Shown: in pieces, positions 11,910-24,562 of the stretch
Position numbering within the stretch: position 1 is the first letter of the stretch
Layout of the letters: each line of letters opens with the position of its first letter
Assembly (NCBI RefSeq): GCF_918797505.1
Contig: NC_092796.1
Coordinates: 930,001 to 994,000, forward strand
Origin: Bemisia tabaci
Taxonomy: Eukaryota; Arthropoda; Insecta; Hemiptera; Aleyrodidae
Length of the DNA stretch: 64,000 nucleotides
Direction: 5' to 3'
Notes under the pieces: generated by a model
The model's database searches: none
Seen by the model: the letters and a program-made list of their open reading frames with translations, nothing else
What the model was told of the DNA's origin: nothing
Made by a program: the position numbers and the translations under genes

Positions 11910-12138
11910 CACAGTGGATCGAGTCAAACAGAAAGGTCAGACATGAATTTTTTTACTAAAACTGCAAATTTAGATGTTCATTTCATCACATTTTAAATAT
12001 CAAGGGGTGCTTCTGGAAGAAAATTTCACAAGGAAACCAATGTAACCATTTTTAAAACCTCAAAACTTTTTATGAACGGAGTTATGAGCTTTTAAGTTTC
12101 CAAATGTTGTCCTTCTCCTATTGGCTCGGTCCAATGTG
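11910..12138 (+). mobile_element. Transib-like MITE, copy 1 (229 bp)
   Basis: The left end is CACAGTGGATCGAGTCAA; the right end is a decayed complement (CACATTGGACCGAGCCAATA). Flanking 5-mers are TGTCG and CGTCG, differing at one base, consistent with an older insertion at a CGTCG target. The interior is homologous to copy 2, which lies 446 bp downstream in the same orientation. Confidence 0.65.
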
Positions 12139-12384
12139 CGTCGGTGGGCGAAATTTCCTACTACTTACAATACCTGCGATAGCCGTCTCATTTGTCTCAA
12201 ACGCCAAAAGTGGCCCTATCCATGCGCCATATTATGAATGTTGTTGATCCAATTATCAATACAAGCTTTTACGAATCCAGCCTTGACTCAGTGTCAACAA
12301 TTTTAGTTAGCTATCGGGAACACGGGCCAGCCAACCACTAAAACTCTCAGAATGTGCTGAATTCATCAAACTGAAGGCCAATCT

Positions 12385-12506
12385 CGTCGCTCATCCGCCG
12401 TAAGGGCGTGTCTCAATTTTCGCGTGAACCCTGCTCTTCGTATAGCTCTATGCTTCCCGGAGCTCGTGTGGAAATTGAGTTACGCCCTTACGTCAGAAGA
12501 GCGACG
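12385..12506. mobile_element. 122-bp palindromic MITE (CGTCGCTCATCCGCCGTAAG), copy 1
   Basis: CGTCGCTCATCCGCCGTAAG-GGCGTGTCTCAATTT is mirrored by AAATTGAGTTACGCCCTTAC-GTCAGAAGAGCGACG. Two further copies lie at 37134-37255 and 48052-48175. Very short; it would fold into one long hairpin. Confidence 0.65.
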
Positions 12507-12583
12507 ATCTGTTAGACTCGAGCGAAAGAGCGCTACCCCGTGACAATGCCACAAATCCAGATAGTCATTTTAGCGGGGCGGCG

Positions 12584-12818
12584 CACAGAGGATCGAGTCA
12601 ATTAGAGAGGTCGGACTTGAAATTTTTGACTAAGCTGCAAATTTTGATGTTTATTTCGTCCACATTTCAGACTTTGAGAGGGGTGCTTCCAGAAGAAAAT
12701 TTCACGAGGAGACCAACGAAACCACTTTTAGAAGCATACAATTTTGTATGAACGGATTTATAAGCTTGAGAAGTTTCCAGATTGTGTGCGACCTCTCCTA
12801 TTGACACGATCCACCGAG
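12584..12818 (+). mobile_element. Transib-like MITE, copy 2 (235 bp)
   Basis: The left end reads CACAGAGGATCGAGTCAATT; the right end is the complement of CTCGGTGGATCGTGTCAATA. Each heptamer carries substitutions, but the 5-bp duplication CGGCG is perfect (12579-12583 and 12819-12823). The interior (CTGCAAATTTTGATGTTTAT, then GGGGTGCTTCC) matches copy 1 closely and matches copies 3 and 4 in reverse orientation. Confidence 0.75.
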
Positions 12819-12824
12819 CGGCGC

Positions 12825-13320
12825 GAGGCAAGATGGAAGAAGATCGACTCGCGAGTTTCGTGACGGGCCGGAGAAGTTGGCGGATTCCCGGGGCTGGGGC
12901 GCGGCGCCGGAGGCAGTTTTTTAATGGAGCCGAAGAAAGGTAATGAAAGGAGCCAAAGGCAGAGGCAAAGGCGAATGCGGGCCCGGCCCGGCGGCGCGGC
13001 GCGGCGCGGAGTGTGCCGTCTGCCAACTGGGAGATGAGCAATGGTGGCCTAATGGAATGACGCTCCGACTCAGACTCCGAGTTCGAAAAAGGTTTATCAG
13101 TGATGAACATGCAGTCGGCACCACACGCTCCTCCCAGTTTCCCCGGCCGTCCGCAGATCTAGTTGCGGCGCTGTTGTCGGATTTTTCCCGTCATTCCCCA
13201 GGATTTCCATCAGCTCTCAATTTTAGCGGCTCTGGTGCTTGCACTAGAGCTGCTATTCCGGACGGTCCCAGCTGGGGAGTATCAATGCAGCATGTTACAT
13301 TGTAGAGACCGCGCGTTGGT
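12825..13320. other. GC/CpG-rich block next to Transib-like copy 2
   Basis: Includes GGCCCGGCCCGGCGGCGCGG at about 12980. The Transib-like insertion lies at its edge, in line with that family's CGNCG target preference. No recognisable coding content. Confidence 0.5.
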
Positions 13321-13921
13321 TGATGGGAATCGGCGCCATTTTCGGCTATGTTCCTTGTCATGACTTTATTTTATTGCATACTGTTTTATTGTTAGTCAAT
13401 GCTATGTTGTGTATTGTATTTTTGGAATCTGGTGATACAGTCAACAATTCAAAACTTGTTTGTGCTTTTATCTCGTGATGGAAAAAATGTACTTTACGTT
13501 CAAAATTTGAAAATTTGAATTTTAAAGTTTTCGCGGTTAAGGAAGCTTTAACCACTGGGTTGGAGCTTCCTAGTCATATTACTTGATATCAGCTGATAGC
13601 AAACAAAGGTTACCAGGGAAACCGTAAACGTCTAACAACTATCGTGGCCATTGGGGCGATTCGACAGTTTGAATCGTTTTCGTTGATTGAATCGACAGTT
13701 GTCGGATTGTACATCAATGACAAAATGTGTCTAGGCCCTCATTCTTGACTACAACTACTGCCCCCAGAGCCGCTCTCCGACGCCAATGCGTTGGAGCTTC
13801 CTGCTTGTTCTAATTTCATGGACATTAGCGGAAATAGGGGGGCTCAGAGGGCTGGCCCCCCTAAAAATCTACTCGGCCCCTCCAAAGAATTATGTTCCTT
13901 AAAAAGAACATTTTTTTTCCA

Positions 13922-14029
13922 AAATGTCTTCAGTCGGAACTTCGGCCCCCAAATTTTTCGAAAAATCATTGTTCCAATGTCTTGAGTCGGAACTTCGGCC
14001 CCCAAATTTTTCGAAAAATCATTGTTCCA
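13922..14029. repeat. 54-bp tandem duplication
   Basis: Two copies of AATGTCTT(C/G)AGTCGGAACT...TTCGAAAAATCATTGTTCCA, differing at one or two bases. Confidence 0.9.
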
Positions 14030-14676
14030 AGAGTGAACATGTGACCCAGTGTCCATTGCCTGTCTGTAGAAGTACTCTGGTTGGATCGGATTTAGCAAAA
14101 AGGAACCAGCGCGATTACAGTGTTGTAAAAATGTTGCTTCTCCAAAATCATTTACAAAATTTCCCAGAAGAGCAAATTCGTTTTGCTTCCCATCAAATAA
14201 TTGGCGATTTTAAAGGAAAATAATAGCGTAAACTTTAATACTGTATCTATATTGAGTATTTTTAAAAGAAACGAAGAAGCTGCAGAATTGTGAAAACACT
14301 ATAATTGCACTGGTTCTTCTTTGCTAAATGCGATCTTGTTAGAACGAGACACGTGGTCCAGGTCCGGATTAGCGTATAGGAGCCTCGGCATGCTAGGGGC
14401 CCTAAATCTTAAAATTTAAGGGCCCCATGACACCCAAAATTCTAGACTTGAGGCCTCTCTAAATCTATCTTTTAGACTCTGAAGATCCCTCGAGGATCTG
14501 GGATTTAAAAAATATTTCCAAGGGGCCCCGCGGTGCTAACAGGACCCTGGTCAATGCGACCCTGACGTGGTGCACACCCAATGCACGACCAGAAATCAGA
14601 CTGAACTACCTAACTTGCCAATGAACTTGAAGCTGAATACAGCGTAAAATGTATGAGGCGGGAGTGATTTTCTTAC

Positions 14677-14851
14677 CCGATAGTTCGAGATGAGCCCGAG
14701 ATTTGCCGAAGGAATTATCGGCGACGCAACTGTAGTTGCCGAAGTCGGAAGCTTGGACCTTGGTCAGGACGAGGATGTGGCGACTCCCTCGGATCTCCAA
14801 TCTCCGTCCCTCGTTCGGCTCCAGTCGCAGGGTCCCTTTGTACCAGACAAC
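14677..14851 (-). CDS. klg: klingon-like IgSF protein, exon D (second half of Ig domain 3)
   Basis: The acceptor is TATGATTTCAG and the donor is CTATCGG|GTAAGA. The exon enters in phase 0 and leaves in phase 1 after 58 codons. It starts with the C strand VVWYKGTLRLEPNEGRRLE and continues IRGSRHILVLTKVQ. It then carries the F-strand signature ASDFGNYSCVADNSFG and a G strand ending HLELSG. D-F-G-N-Y-S-C-V-A-[DE]-N is shared by klingon / lachesin-like proteins; the NYS inside it is a possible N-glycosylation site. The preceding intron (14852-29146) is the longest in the window. Base composition is more GC-rich than the flanking intron, as expected for coding sequence. Confidence 0.95.
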
Positions 14852-14923
14852 CTGAAATCATAAAGTACAATCAGTTTAGTCAAAATATGCATTCAATTCT
14901 CTGCACTCAAGCCACAGTCTTCA

Positions 14924-15300
14924 TAATGGGTCAATTGCGCTGGTCACACAACTGTCTTTTCATGCTTACTTCTTGTAGATTAGCTAAAAATATTCAGATC
15001 TTCCCAAACCGCAACTTTCTACATTTAATATTAACCGAGGTATCGTCCTTGAAAAGTTGGGTTTTTGACGTCATCCACCGCGGTAGTGACACCCTTGATT
15101 TCTTCCACCTTGCTTTCATCCGTGTTTCACGAAGAGTAACCAGTGCTAATGTATGTCTCCCTGACTGATAAAACCAATATGGAAGAAACCAAGGGTGTCA
15201 CTACCGCGGTGGATGACGTCAAAAACCCGACTTTTCAAAGGGCGATGCCTCGGTTAATATTGAACGTAGAAAGTTGGATAACGTTGATCATTGTGTTTTC
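14924..15300. mobile_element. Hairpin MITE with core GGTGTCACTACCGCGGTGGA
   Basis: The left arm CATCCACCGCGGTAGTGACA-CCCTTG and the right arm CAAGGGTGTCACTACCGCGG-TGGATGACGTC fold on a centre near 15140. Flanks TTTAATATTAACCGAGGTAT and CCTCGGTTAATATTGAACGT also pair. The second copy is at 51700-53085, which carries the same arms and centre. Confidence 0.7.
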
Positions 15301-18300
15301 GGGTAGGCAATATCTTTTTGACACGGGTCGTGTTACACGTGTGATGGTTGGACATAATTATCTTATTGTTTTTTCACCTGTCTCAAAGTTTTAATAATTG
15401 GTCTTAGATTTTATTACTGACGCGACTCTCCCGTTTTCTTGCATGCTATCACGACACAATATAAAATTTGACACATCAAAAGATAGATAAATGGTGCAAG
15501 AAGTGTGTGATGTCTCTATTTCGAAGTTTCGATGATGAAACGCCCCCATCAAAAAGCCGCGGCGCTTTTTCTATTTGAATATGCATGACGCGCAGCAACA
15601 CACTTTTAAGCTGGAATCTGCTACGAGATAATGGTTGGATCTGGGTTCTTCATTTTTATGCCGCGGATTGAACACAAAAAGTGCAGATAGACGACGCTGC
15701 ATCTCGACACGTGTTTTTATCATTTGTTTTGCTTGAAAGTCGATTTCAGGTGGGTCGGATTATTTTCTGTACAAGTTAAAGGTTCGTATCGTACTCATCA
15801 AAATAAATTGTCCCCTGCGCTGGTTACAGATTGTGAAACTATTCGTTGATATTGAAATGAAAATGTCACAACTCGGCCCGGAATATATTCTGATTTTGAA
15901 CTCCCGCGGCCTTGGCACCGAAAACAATTACATACTATAGGTTTAATGGGAGCAATGCACTTGAAACTATGTTTCGTAGTAAAATTGTCTCTTTAAGTTT
16001 GAACGATATGACTTTATGAGAATTTGATTTTATTTATCTTCTGACGTTTGCCGAAATACTGCTGAGAAAGCTTTAGCAGTAGAAAGTACAGGACGCAGAA
16101 CTTGAGAAAGCTCATCCGGAGTTATGAAAAACAAACGCTGCGCAGGAAAGATGAATAGAATGGAGGGTGAATTTCCTCAGTTAAATTAACTGTTATTGCG
16201 AATAAAAGCATACCTAGCCATCGAATGATGGATTCGATTCGTCGTCAGGAAGGGAAAAAAAACCCACATCTCCCTCCTATTGGAACGCAGGTTGTCACGC
16301 TGTCATCTATCTCCGGGAATTCCTGAGGCTTTCACGTGAAGAATTGGCAATTTGACAATGGAAACTGTTTATCTGGCTTTTCCGTGACTGAATCAAAGGC
16401 AATATTGCCCATTCTAAATTGCTCTTGTGCAACTTTATTAACCCCACGCCCTGAATTGATTTGAAATTCCTCCCAATATTAGATTCTCCGCTCCTCTGTT
16501 CATCCCCTCATAGCTATATTTGGTGAATATGCCCTTGAAAAATATTTATCTTTCGGCTGACACATTCCGCCCCCTCCCGATAAAATACATATTTCAAAGT
16601 CAAAATTAAAGGTAGATCTGAAACTTTTCATTTGATGAGGAGGATTAAGACCATAAGGAATATCACTACAAATAAGCAACGAAGGTTTAGGTGTATTTTT
16701 TTATCCCCATTTGTATTTAAAAGCGTCTTTGAAATTAGACTAAGATTATTGATAATTTAGGGTGACATCTTGGAAGAAATAGCGTTTGTCGAAGGTGCTG
16801 GGTGCTACTCTTTGCATATCATAAAATAATTGATTGAGGGATTTTTCTTTCCGAATCAATCTTTTCGATTTCCTCCTCAGTCCTGTACATTTTACATTAT
16901 TAATTTTAATAAGAATGCTGAGGTAATCTCTTCGGAAGAAATACGAAATATAAATAGGGATAAAATGAAGATAGAGGTAAATATTCCCGATTAGATTCTA
17001 CAGGAAATATGCATTGATTTTTTTGAAAGAATAAATCGAATCCATGCTAATTTTTGGATTAAAAATCAGCAAAAAAGGCTGGAGAACTAGAAAAGAACGT
17101 TTGTAAAACGGTTACGTTCAAGAAAAAATAAGCCACAGCAAAAACGCCTTCAATTACGGCTGATACTAAACTGGTAACACGGGAATTCGAATAGTCGTAT
17201 CATGAAAGTGCGATGTCAGATCGAGTCTCGACAAGAAAGAAAACACCACTCCTAAGCTATGAGAGGACGCCGTATACCATTCATACGTTGCGAACATTTT
17301 CCCGATACAAAATTATGTTTCCAAAGCAATTACAGATATTTTTTTTTTGCACTCCTCTATGAGAATTGTGTGCGCAATTAAATGTTGGATCTGAAAATTT
17401 CCAATTCCAAATTATCATTAAAGTTCAAACTGAAATCAATGAAAAATAACGAGGAACAGATTTTTTTTTTTTGGCGCGTATACGTAGTATACCGCCTTTG
17501 CGATCGTTTCGAACCCTGCTCGATACAATAACCGAGTCCCTTAGTTCCTTACCGAAAAGTGACTACCGCGAACTTCTGAGATTTTCCAAAGCGTGTAAAA
17601 AGTTTATTTATCCGTCAATAATTATGATTTAAAGTTGTTTCTCATTCTGGGGCTCTCTAGTTTATGTGCAGTGAATACCAAGAGTCTACGTTACTTGGTT
17701 TTCTTAAAAAAAGCCTAAGAGTACGACGCGCTGATTTAAAATATGCATATATAAGCAGAATCAAGCGAACTGATTCGAGGATGGCTGAGCAGGTCGGCAC
17801 TCTCGGAATGAGAATTTAACTCCTCCGTTTTGTTCAAAACGTTGCTTTGACAGATCTCCACACCTCTGTTATACTTTTCAAAAGTTGGTACCCGTGCTCT
17901 GATAGTGCTGTTCATCTGACAACAATGTCAGTGTCAGCTGATAATAATATTTTTATCATATGAGGTTAATAAAAAGTTTTCAGTCAGTCTTTGACATCCT
18001 GAATAATTGTCTTGGTATTTATTTACTAATTTTACAGAATTATATTTTATTTCTTATTAAAACTAAGAAATACAGTGCAATCTGTGTAAGTGCAATCTGT
18101 GATGAGCCTCGAGACTCATTAGACCATTAGCTAAACGTGGCTCATACAGGAATCCACTTACCCCTCTCTTCCCCACGCTCCTGATCACTGCGTCGGCGTC
18201 TCGACGAACAATAGCTAATGACGGTCGCCAAGCTAGGCCGGGATCCTCAGCCCCTCGCCCAATTACTTACGCTTCATTAACCATTTCACCGTCACGCTAG

Positions 18301-19429
18301 GATTCGCCCAATTTTCAAAAAAAATTGTTTCGCGAGTTTTTAGCAATTTTTTCCTTACTCTCCGTTGAAACACGAATTAAAAGAGGTCTCATTCATAAAA
18401 ATCGGCCAAATAGAAGAGAAGTTACAGTATTCGAAATCCGAAGAAATCAACAAAACTTCTCCAAACAAAAAATAAAATGAAGGGGGAAAAAAAGAAATGT
18501 ATAAATTACAATTTAATATGATTGACCTCAGAATGTGACAAGCAATTCAATTATAAAAAGGAGAAAAAATTGAGTGAAATTACAAAAAATTAGCCTCTTG
18601 CAAGGGGCTTCCTTGTATGAGTTTTGACCTGAAGACAAGTAAATCCCGTTACATTATTAAAACGAAATTGACTCCATAGTTTAATGCCTTAGTTTCTTGA
18701 ATACGATTATTTTAAGCTCTCGAAAATTTATACCAGCAATTTTACCCATGGGGTGATTTCCTGAGAGCTGATAATATCACGAATTTCTCATAGAGCCCTT
18801 CAAAAATGGCTTGCTTTTTGGGCAGCCGATTCGGCCATCAAACCGGGGTTTAAATGGAAGCTGATAATAACACAAAGCTCTGAGAAAAATTTTGAGATGA
18901 GTATAGGAACGGTTTGTAAATTACGAGGAGAGGCGGGCATTCTGTTCAGCATATCGATACATAAGTATTTTCACACGTAGAATTTAATTTTCACGTCAGG
19001 GAGTCGACATATTTTGATTTTTTCGATTTTATACGGAAAATGTATGGTTTTTCGGGATTGAAATTACTTACAATTGTTTCATGAAAAATGAATGCACCCA
19101 AAATGACTATAGCATTTTGACTTTCACATACGTGCACTCACTAAATCGATTGGTAAATTCAAAGAGTGGGTACATCGACCTGGTATATCAAGTTTCTGCA
19201 ATTTTTCACGGCAAATCGGTAGATTTTCGGGATGTGGATTGCTTACTTTCAATTCATGAATGAATAAAGCATGGACATGGTTAAGCTTCTTTGCATGAAA
19301 AGACGTTTAAAATAAAAAAATCAAGACATATTTAATACAATTGCATTTATATCGAGTAAATCTCTTTTCAATAATATAACGGGATTTATAATACCGGTGA
19401 TTTGGGTATTTTAGCCCCAAAATACCTTT

Positions 19430-19856
19430 TTTTTTTTTTTTTTTTTATTCATCCAAAATATGTTACAACCACCTAACTAGGTGTAAATTAACTTTACTTT
19501 ACAAATAAAATAACTTATAAATTGACTAGCATCTAATTTTTGTTTTTAACTTTAACTTTCATAACCCATACTCGCATGAAACCCAGACTACATTCATACT
19601 TCTTACTTGCTATATAGATTTAGAAAATAAATAAATCAAAAAATAATAAAAATAAATGAGCATGATAAATAAGAAAACTTAAGAGAGATGAGTTACAACT
19701 GCTTTCATGCGTTATCCATGTCCCCAGTGGCTTCTCTGATAACTAGATTATGGGAAATCTACTTTGTTGTATTAAGATAAGCAAAAGTGACTATTTTAAG
19801 TTAAACGCCAAAGGCTAGGTCACGAGGAGTTAAACGCCAAAGGCTAGGTCACGAGG
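19430..19856 (-). mobile_element. Retroposed element with poly(A) tail and 13-bp target duplication
   Basis: Flanked by CCAAAATACCTTT at 19417-19429 and again at 19857-19869. The left side is a poly(T) run of over 20 (a poly(A) tail on the minus strand). The 5' end on the minus strand is a tandem 29-bp pair (GTTAAACGCCAAAGGCTAGG on the plus strand). A 13-bp duplication plus a poly(A) tail indicates LINE-type retroposition; no A/B-box pair was recognised, so whether it is a SINE or a truncated LINE is open. Confidence 0.7.
19801..19856. repeat. 29-bp tandem duplication
   Basis: Two copies of TTAAACGCCAAAGGCTAGGT-CACGAGG, at the 5' end (minus-strand sense) of the retroposon. Confidence 0.9.
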
Positions 19857-20186
19857 CCAAAATACCTTTAAATCGACTTTATCTTCTAGGAGTTCGACAG
19901 AATTTTTCCTTTCTTCGCTTAAATTTTTCCGTAGCACTTTTCTTCAAGAATCTGATAAGATTTTGCTTGAGGCAGATCAAAAAACTTAAATTTGTTCGAA
20001 TAGCTTTCTAGATTCACAATACACGGTCTCGTCAAGGTGCGTCGTTGACCTTGCACTGTTGGATCGTGAATTCTCTTGTTGTGCTGCTTGCCTTTTTTGA
20101 AATCTCTGTAAATGAAAACTAAAGGGGTTGATATGTGCGAGTTAATGACGCGCCTTATCAACACATTGTGTTGGAGTTCACTGCTT

Positions 20187-20228
<42 letters not shown>

Positions 20229-22319
20229 GCGTAATAGAACAGTATGTATGGAGGATGAACTCAAAATCCAAAATGGAGTTACGGCATTTATATTTTGGGC
20301 GGGAGGGACGTCTCCATCTCGGGTTCTGCGGGTCCTCCAGGAGGAACTTGCTAATGTTTATGAGCGCATGTTAATACCTCCATCATGCGTAATGTACGTC
20401 TGGCCCTTTATGCATACTTCACCACCCCTCCTCCCACACTAAAACTCTCAATTATGACGATAGCTTTGAGTACACGTTTACATCTGTCGCGTCGCGTTAG
20501 CAAATCTGCCGTGCTACCTGTGTGCGAGGAATAAGCGTGTGTGTGTCTTGGCGAGATCCACCGGCTAGAATCATCCGTACGCGCTTCAAAGCTCACATAC
20601 TGCTGTATTCTGTAGGACGGTAGTAATGTCATCATCACCTCCTCGTCACTTAATCCCATCCAAGGCGACATCTCATACGGTTTAAGTATTTGTGCTCGCG
20701 CAAAATGAATTAATTTCGCATGATATATGCTTACGACTCCTTTGGTCCCGCGTCTAGGCTTTTAGCCCCCCTTACCCACCCCCACCCTTCGAGTTGAATA
20801 TCAGTGCAGCGTAACGAGAATTAACAGCTACTTTATCCACCCCGCCCCCAACCGAGGAAAATCGTGCGGAAGTTGTATGTTTCGGTTTGCACCTGGTTGG
20901 AGTGATCGATGCCGTGCGTGGAGAGGCTGTGATTTTTTATAGTTGTACTTTGGGACTGGGCGATTTTCGATTTCAATCGGATAAAAACGATTCTACTTTT
21001 CGAAGTTCACTAAACCGACCGTTGGTACAAATCAGGGTAAACGTTATGGGATCCAGCGGAACCCCTTGGAACACGTGGAACCTGGCGGATCCGACGCCGC
21101 GCGCGCTACTAGTGCGATTAGTACATTCCGGTCCGACTAATTTGGACAACGACTGGATCAAATTCGCTCATTGGGCCTTGGTCGAACGACTTGAATCGAT
21201 ATAGTCCTAGACCGACTTTGATTGATGATGGAAGGTACCAATGGGCGGGATTAATTAATCAACTAGAAAAAACCAGATTACTGCAAGAATAAGAATGATA
21301 ATGTATCTTAATTGTGAAAAAAAAAAAAAATTTCAAGTTTTTTGATGGTTTCACGTTGAAAATTTGGTACGTCTACTTGTAAATATTGTTTCAAAAAACA
21401 TTTCAATAATGCTGTCAATGTGACAAACCTAGACTTTTAAGGCAGACTTTGAACCCCATTGAGTATATCCATAAGAAAGATACGGTCACATCATTTTAGT
21501 ACAGGAAAGTTTGGGCCCTCTGCGAGGCTTCAATGGTCCTAACTAAACAAAAAAGGGGAAATTCTGTTGAACTCTCGATTAACGCGATAAAAATCAAAAT
21601 CACAATTTTAAAAAAAAATTGAAGGACTCCAATCATTGCGGAGGGGAAAACAGGAAGAGGGGAGGGGGATATCGATTAGATGTATATTTTACCGTAAGAA
21701 GACCTCGAAGGGGGTAAATCAAAGAGTCTGGGAAATTCCACCACAATTTTGGTTGACACGGAGGTATGGAAAGAGTAGAAAATATACGCCACAAGTGGCA
21801 GCACCGCGCTGAGAATAGTGACAACGCGGCAAGCCCTCGATTCATGGTATTCAAATATACTTAAAGCCGTCGCTCTCTTAATTATTCGTAATTTATGCCT
21901 GGCAGAGTCAAATGACTCGGCAACAGACGGATCGGTGCGGGGGTGGGCGGTGGCGTCGGGTGAGAGGGGGGCGGGGGTGGGACGATGCGAAAAGGTTTGC
22001 GGTGAGCACCCCTCGCAATTCATCATCCCGCACGGGAGCAGTGCGCGCCACGCTCGTGGCTGTACGACTCCGCTCGCAAAAAAAGAGAAAAATTTCAAAA
22101 AAGTAAAAAAGAAAAAAAAAACCCTATTAAATCATCAAATTAAAAGTTAGCTTCGACTCGGTTGATGCGCTGGCCAAGCGCGCACCTCCGAAAAACCGGA
22201 AGTTGCTCCCGTGGACCGCTGTTGACAAGTCTCCGGGAAAAAGGTTCGGCCCTCGAGCATAAAATTGGAAGAATCAATTCTCCAAGCATCGAAGCATATT
22301 CGCGTAGAAGTAGGAATTC

Positions 22320-22860
22320 TCAAATCGGTGAGAGGGAAGAGGGGAAGGAAGGGATGGAAGAAGAATAAGAGAGAGAACAAATGGCTGGAAAAGATAAAGA
22401 AAAAGAAGGAGAGTAGACGGAACAGGACACAGAGAATAATACAAAGGAATGCCAGGGGAGGATAAAAAGGAAACAATGAGGAATAGGTATGGGAGAGAGG
22501 ATGTGGAAAAGAGAGAGAGGAAGAACAAGCGGAAGGAGAAATGAGGGAAAGGACGAACAAAAGATTAAAAAGGATGAAGAGACATGGAAAAGAAGGATAA
22601 TAAGATGCGGATGAGAAAGTAGAAATGGGATGAAGAGAATAAGATTAATAGCGAACGGTGTAGAAAATGGAGAAAAAGGCAGAGAAAAGATGGAGGAGGT
22701 ATCTGAAAAGAAAGAAAAAGAGGAATGATGGACAGATTATGAAAATAAAAGAATAGGGGGGGGGGGTGGAAGAGAGACTTTAAAAAAAGAAAGAGAGGGA
22801 TTAGATGCGGAAGAGGAAGGGAGAAGAATGGAAATAAGACTAAAGACCATTTGAAAAGGC
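22320..22860. repeat. Long polypurine (GA-rich) tract
   Basis: About 540 bases of almost only A and G on the plus strand (for example GGGAAGAGGGGAAGGAAGGG), with a G-run at 22757-22766. Long purine/pyrimidine asymmetry of this kind can form triplex (H-)DNA. Open frames across it are low-complexity by-products. Confidence 0.85.
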
Positions 22861-24210
22861 AAAATCCTCAATCAATTGTTAAGAGATATTTTTAAAAAAG
22901 TAAACAACCTGTGCATTGTGTGCATAGCTAAATCCAAAAGAGCATGAGATAGTTATAATTTTATGACCGGAAGGAAGCACTTAAATCTTACATAGAATTT
23001 ACGAGTGACGCTGCACGCTATGAGCACGAGAAACACCAAAACGCCTTCAATTATTTGTGTATGCAACACGGGCATCCATTGAGTGGTAATAGTTGCTGCA
23101 TTCAGGCGCTGAGAACGACGCGACGGCAGCGACTGCAGTTAAAATACTGTTAGTTCCCTGTTTGTCATTGGAGACAAACTAAAGAGACACGCCCGCAAAC
23201 ATGAAAACTACAAATTTAGTGGGATTATTTTCTATTTTGCAAACTTCCTGGGAGAATTATGTTGACTTCAAGAGAAAATCTAATCTGTAATTTCCGGCTT
23301 TGAACTTGCAAAGAACTTGACTGAAAACCTTTACAGCCCTTTTTTATGATGAGAGGTTCATCAACAGGTTAGGTAATCTTTTTGTGATTTTAAGAAACAG
23401 GTTAAAGTTTAAAAAATTCAAAGGATGCTATAAAAGTGTGTACTAGCGATTTCCGACTTCAAATTGAGGAATCATATTCTATGTTGTTCGTGAAATACCT
23501 TTGGAATGAGTTCTCTGGGAAGAATCGGTACCTCAATTTCACAATGCCTTCATTGTTACATACTTCAACTATATTAAGTTTTAAATTTACGTTTCATTCA
23601 AGCAAACGCTCAATTTTAAAGATTTAAACAATTTTACGAAAAAGTTTGTGAATACTCCCTTACAGCAAAAAGGAACGATAAAATGAGTGAAAAATAAATA
23701 CGAGGACGTTTTGAAGGAAAGACGAAAAAACTAAATGAAGATGCTTTTGGTTGGCGACACTGGCAGCTAATCCCGCACTAGGGGATTTTAGAGCGTCTGC
23801 TCAGTGGATGAAAAAAAGGGGGAGGTGAGGAGGTGAATATTTCGCAAGCTTGATAAAAGTGAGAAAATACGGACGACGGTGATTTTGCCTGTATTTTTTC
23901 GACAGCGGTAAATAATCTGCGTGAGGCGGCGGCGCCTGGCTGGTCGGGAAGGAAGCCGGAAATTAATCATAACTCATAAACACGGACTTCCGGATTTCGG
24001 ACTCTCTTTTTATATTGTCTCAATTCGCCGCGCATCGGGTCGCTAGCACGAAAGAGCGCCAAACAAGAAAAATACGCATTTCATTGCGACTCTTGCAAAC
24101 TTTTGCTCACAGCTTAAGCGGAGCTCCGTTCTTTGTGAAATCCCTTCAAAAATGTTACTTGAGTTTTTTTAATTTTTTCTGTAAAAATGAGATATTTTCT
24201 GATAACTCCC

Positions 24211-24250
24211 TGATTCTTGCAGGTAAAGGCTGATTCTTGCAGGTAAAGGC
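24211..24250. repeat. 20-bp perfect tandem duplication
   Basis: TGATTCTTGCAGGTAAAGGC occurs twice in a row. Each copy carries both TTGCAG and GGTAAAG, resembling acceptor and donor sites on the plus strand, but there is no coding context. Confidence 0.9.
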
Positions 24251-24373
24251 CTAATAAAATCCGAGGCCCCCTTTTTTTCTCCCGAATTTTCAAGTTAAAG
24301 AAATGAATTGAATGAAAGAAATAGTAAATTTTAAGAAAAAAAGAATAATTGTTTCCTTAAATTTAACTCTTTC

Positions 24374-24562
24374 ACAGTAAGTTGGAAGTGTAGCCAACGT
24401 GCGTTACATATCAGCATAAAGCTGAAAATCTCAATACGGAGGGTAAAAGCTCATCCAAGCGCAGTTTTCCCTCTATGATGTGCTCGGATGAGCTTTTTCC
24501 CTCTGTATTGATATTTTTAGTATGATATGTAACGAACGTTGGCTACACTTCCAATTTACTGT
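24374..24562. mobile_element. 189-bp hairpin MITE (CAGTAAGTTGGAAGTGTAGC)
   Basis: CAGTAAGTTGGAAGTGTAGC-CAACG at the left and CGTTGGCTACACTTCCAATT-TACTG at the right; inner arms AGCTCATCC and GGATGAGCT also pair. A single copy in this window. Confidence 0.65.

Larger units (their letters stand above)
10440..14676. other. Intron between exons D and E
   Basis: A 4.2 kb intron bounded by GTAAGA and TTGCAG on the minus strand. It holds two Transib-like MITEs in the same orientation, a TIR element at 11688-11874, a 122-bp palindromic MITE (12385-12506), a CpG-rich block and a 54-bp tandem duplication. The segment 14340-14570 includes an inverted repeat of GGGGCCCTAAA type and looks repeat-derived. 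The rest (10450-11680, 13350-13850) shows nothing I can name. Confidence 0.85.

Noticed and set aside
12667..13110. 147-codon minus-strand frame
   Set aside because: It runs through the Transib-like MITE and a GC-rich block; the peptide has no family resemblance.
17461..17560. GGTTCGAAAC box-B-like motif (minus strand) with a downstream A-run, considered as a tRNA-derived SINE
   Set aside because: No box A at the right distance and no target-site duplication recognised.
17780..17830. TGGCTGAGCAGG box-A-like motif, considered as a tRNA
   Set aside because: No box B or cloverleaf pairing downstream.
21676..22560. Open frames of 137-140 codons on the minus strand and 110 on the plus strand
   Set aside because: They come from GC-rich and polypurine/polypyrimidine low-complexity sequence, not from coding constraint.
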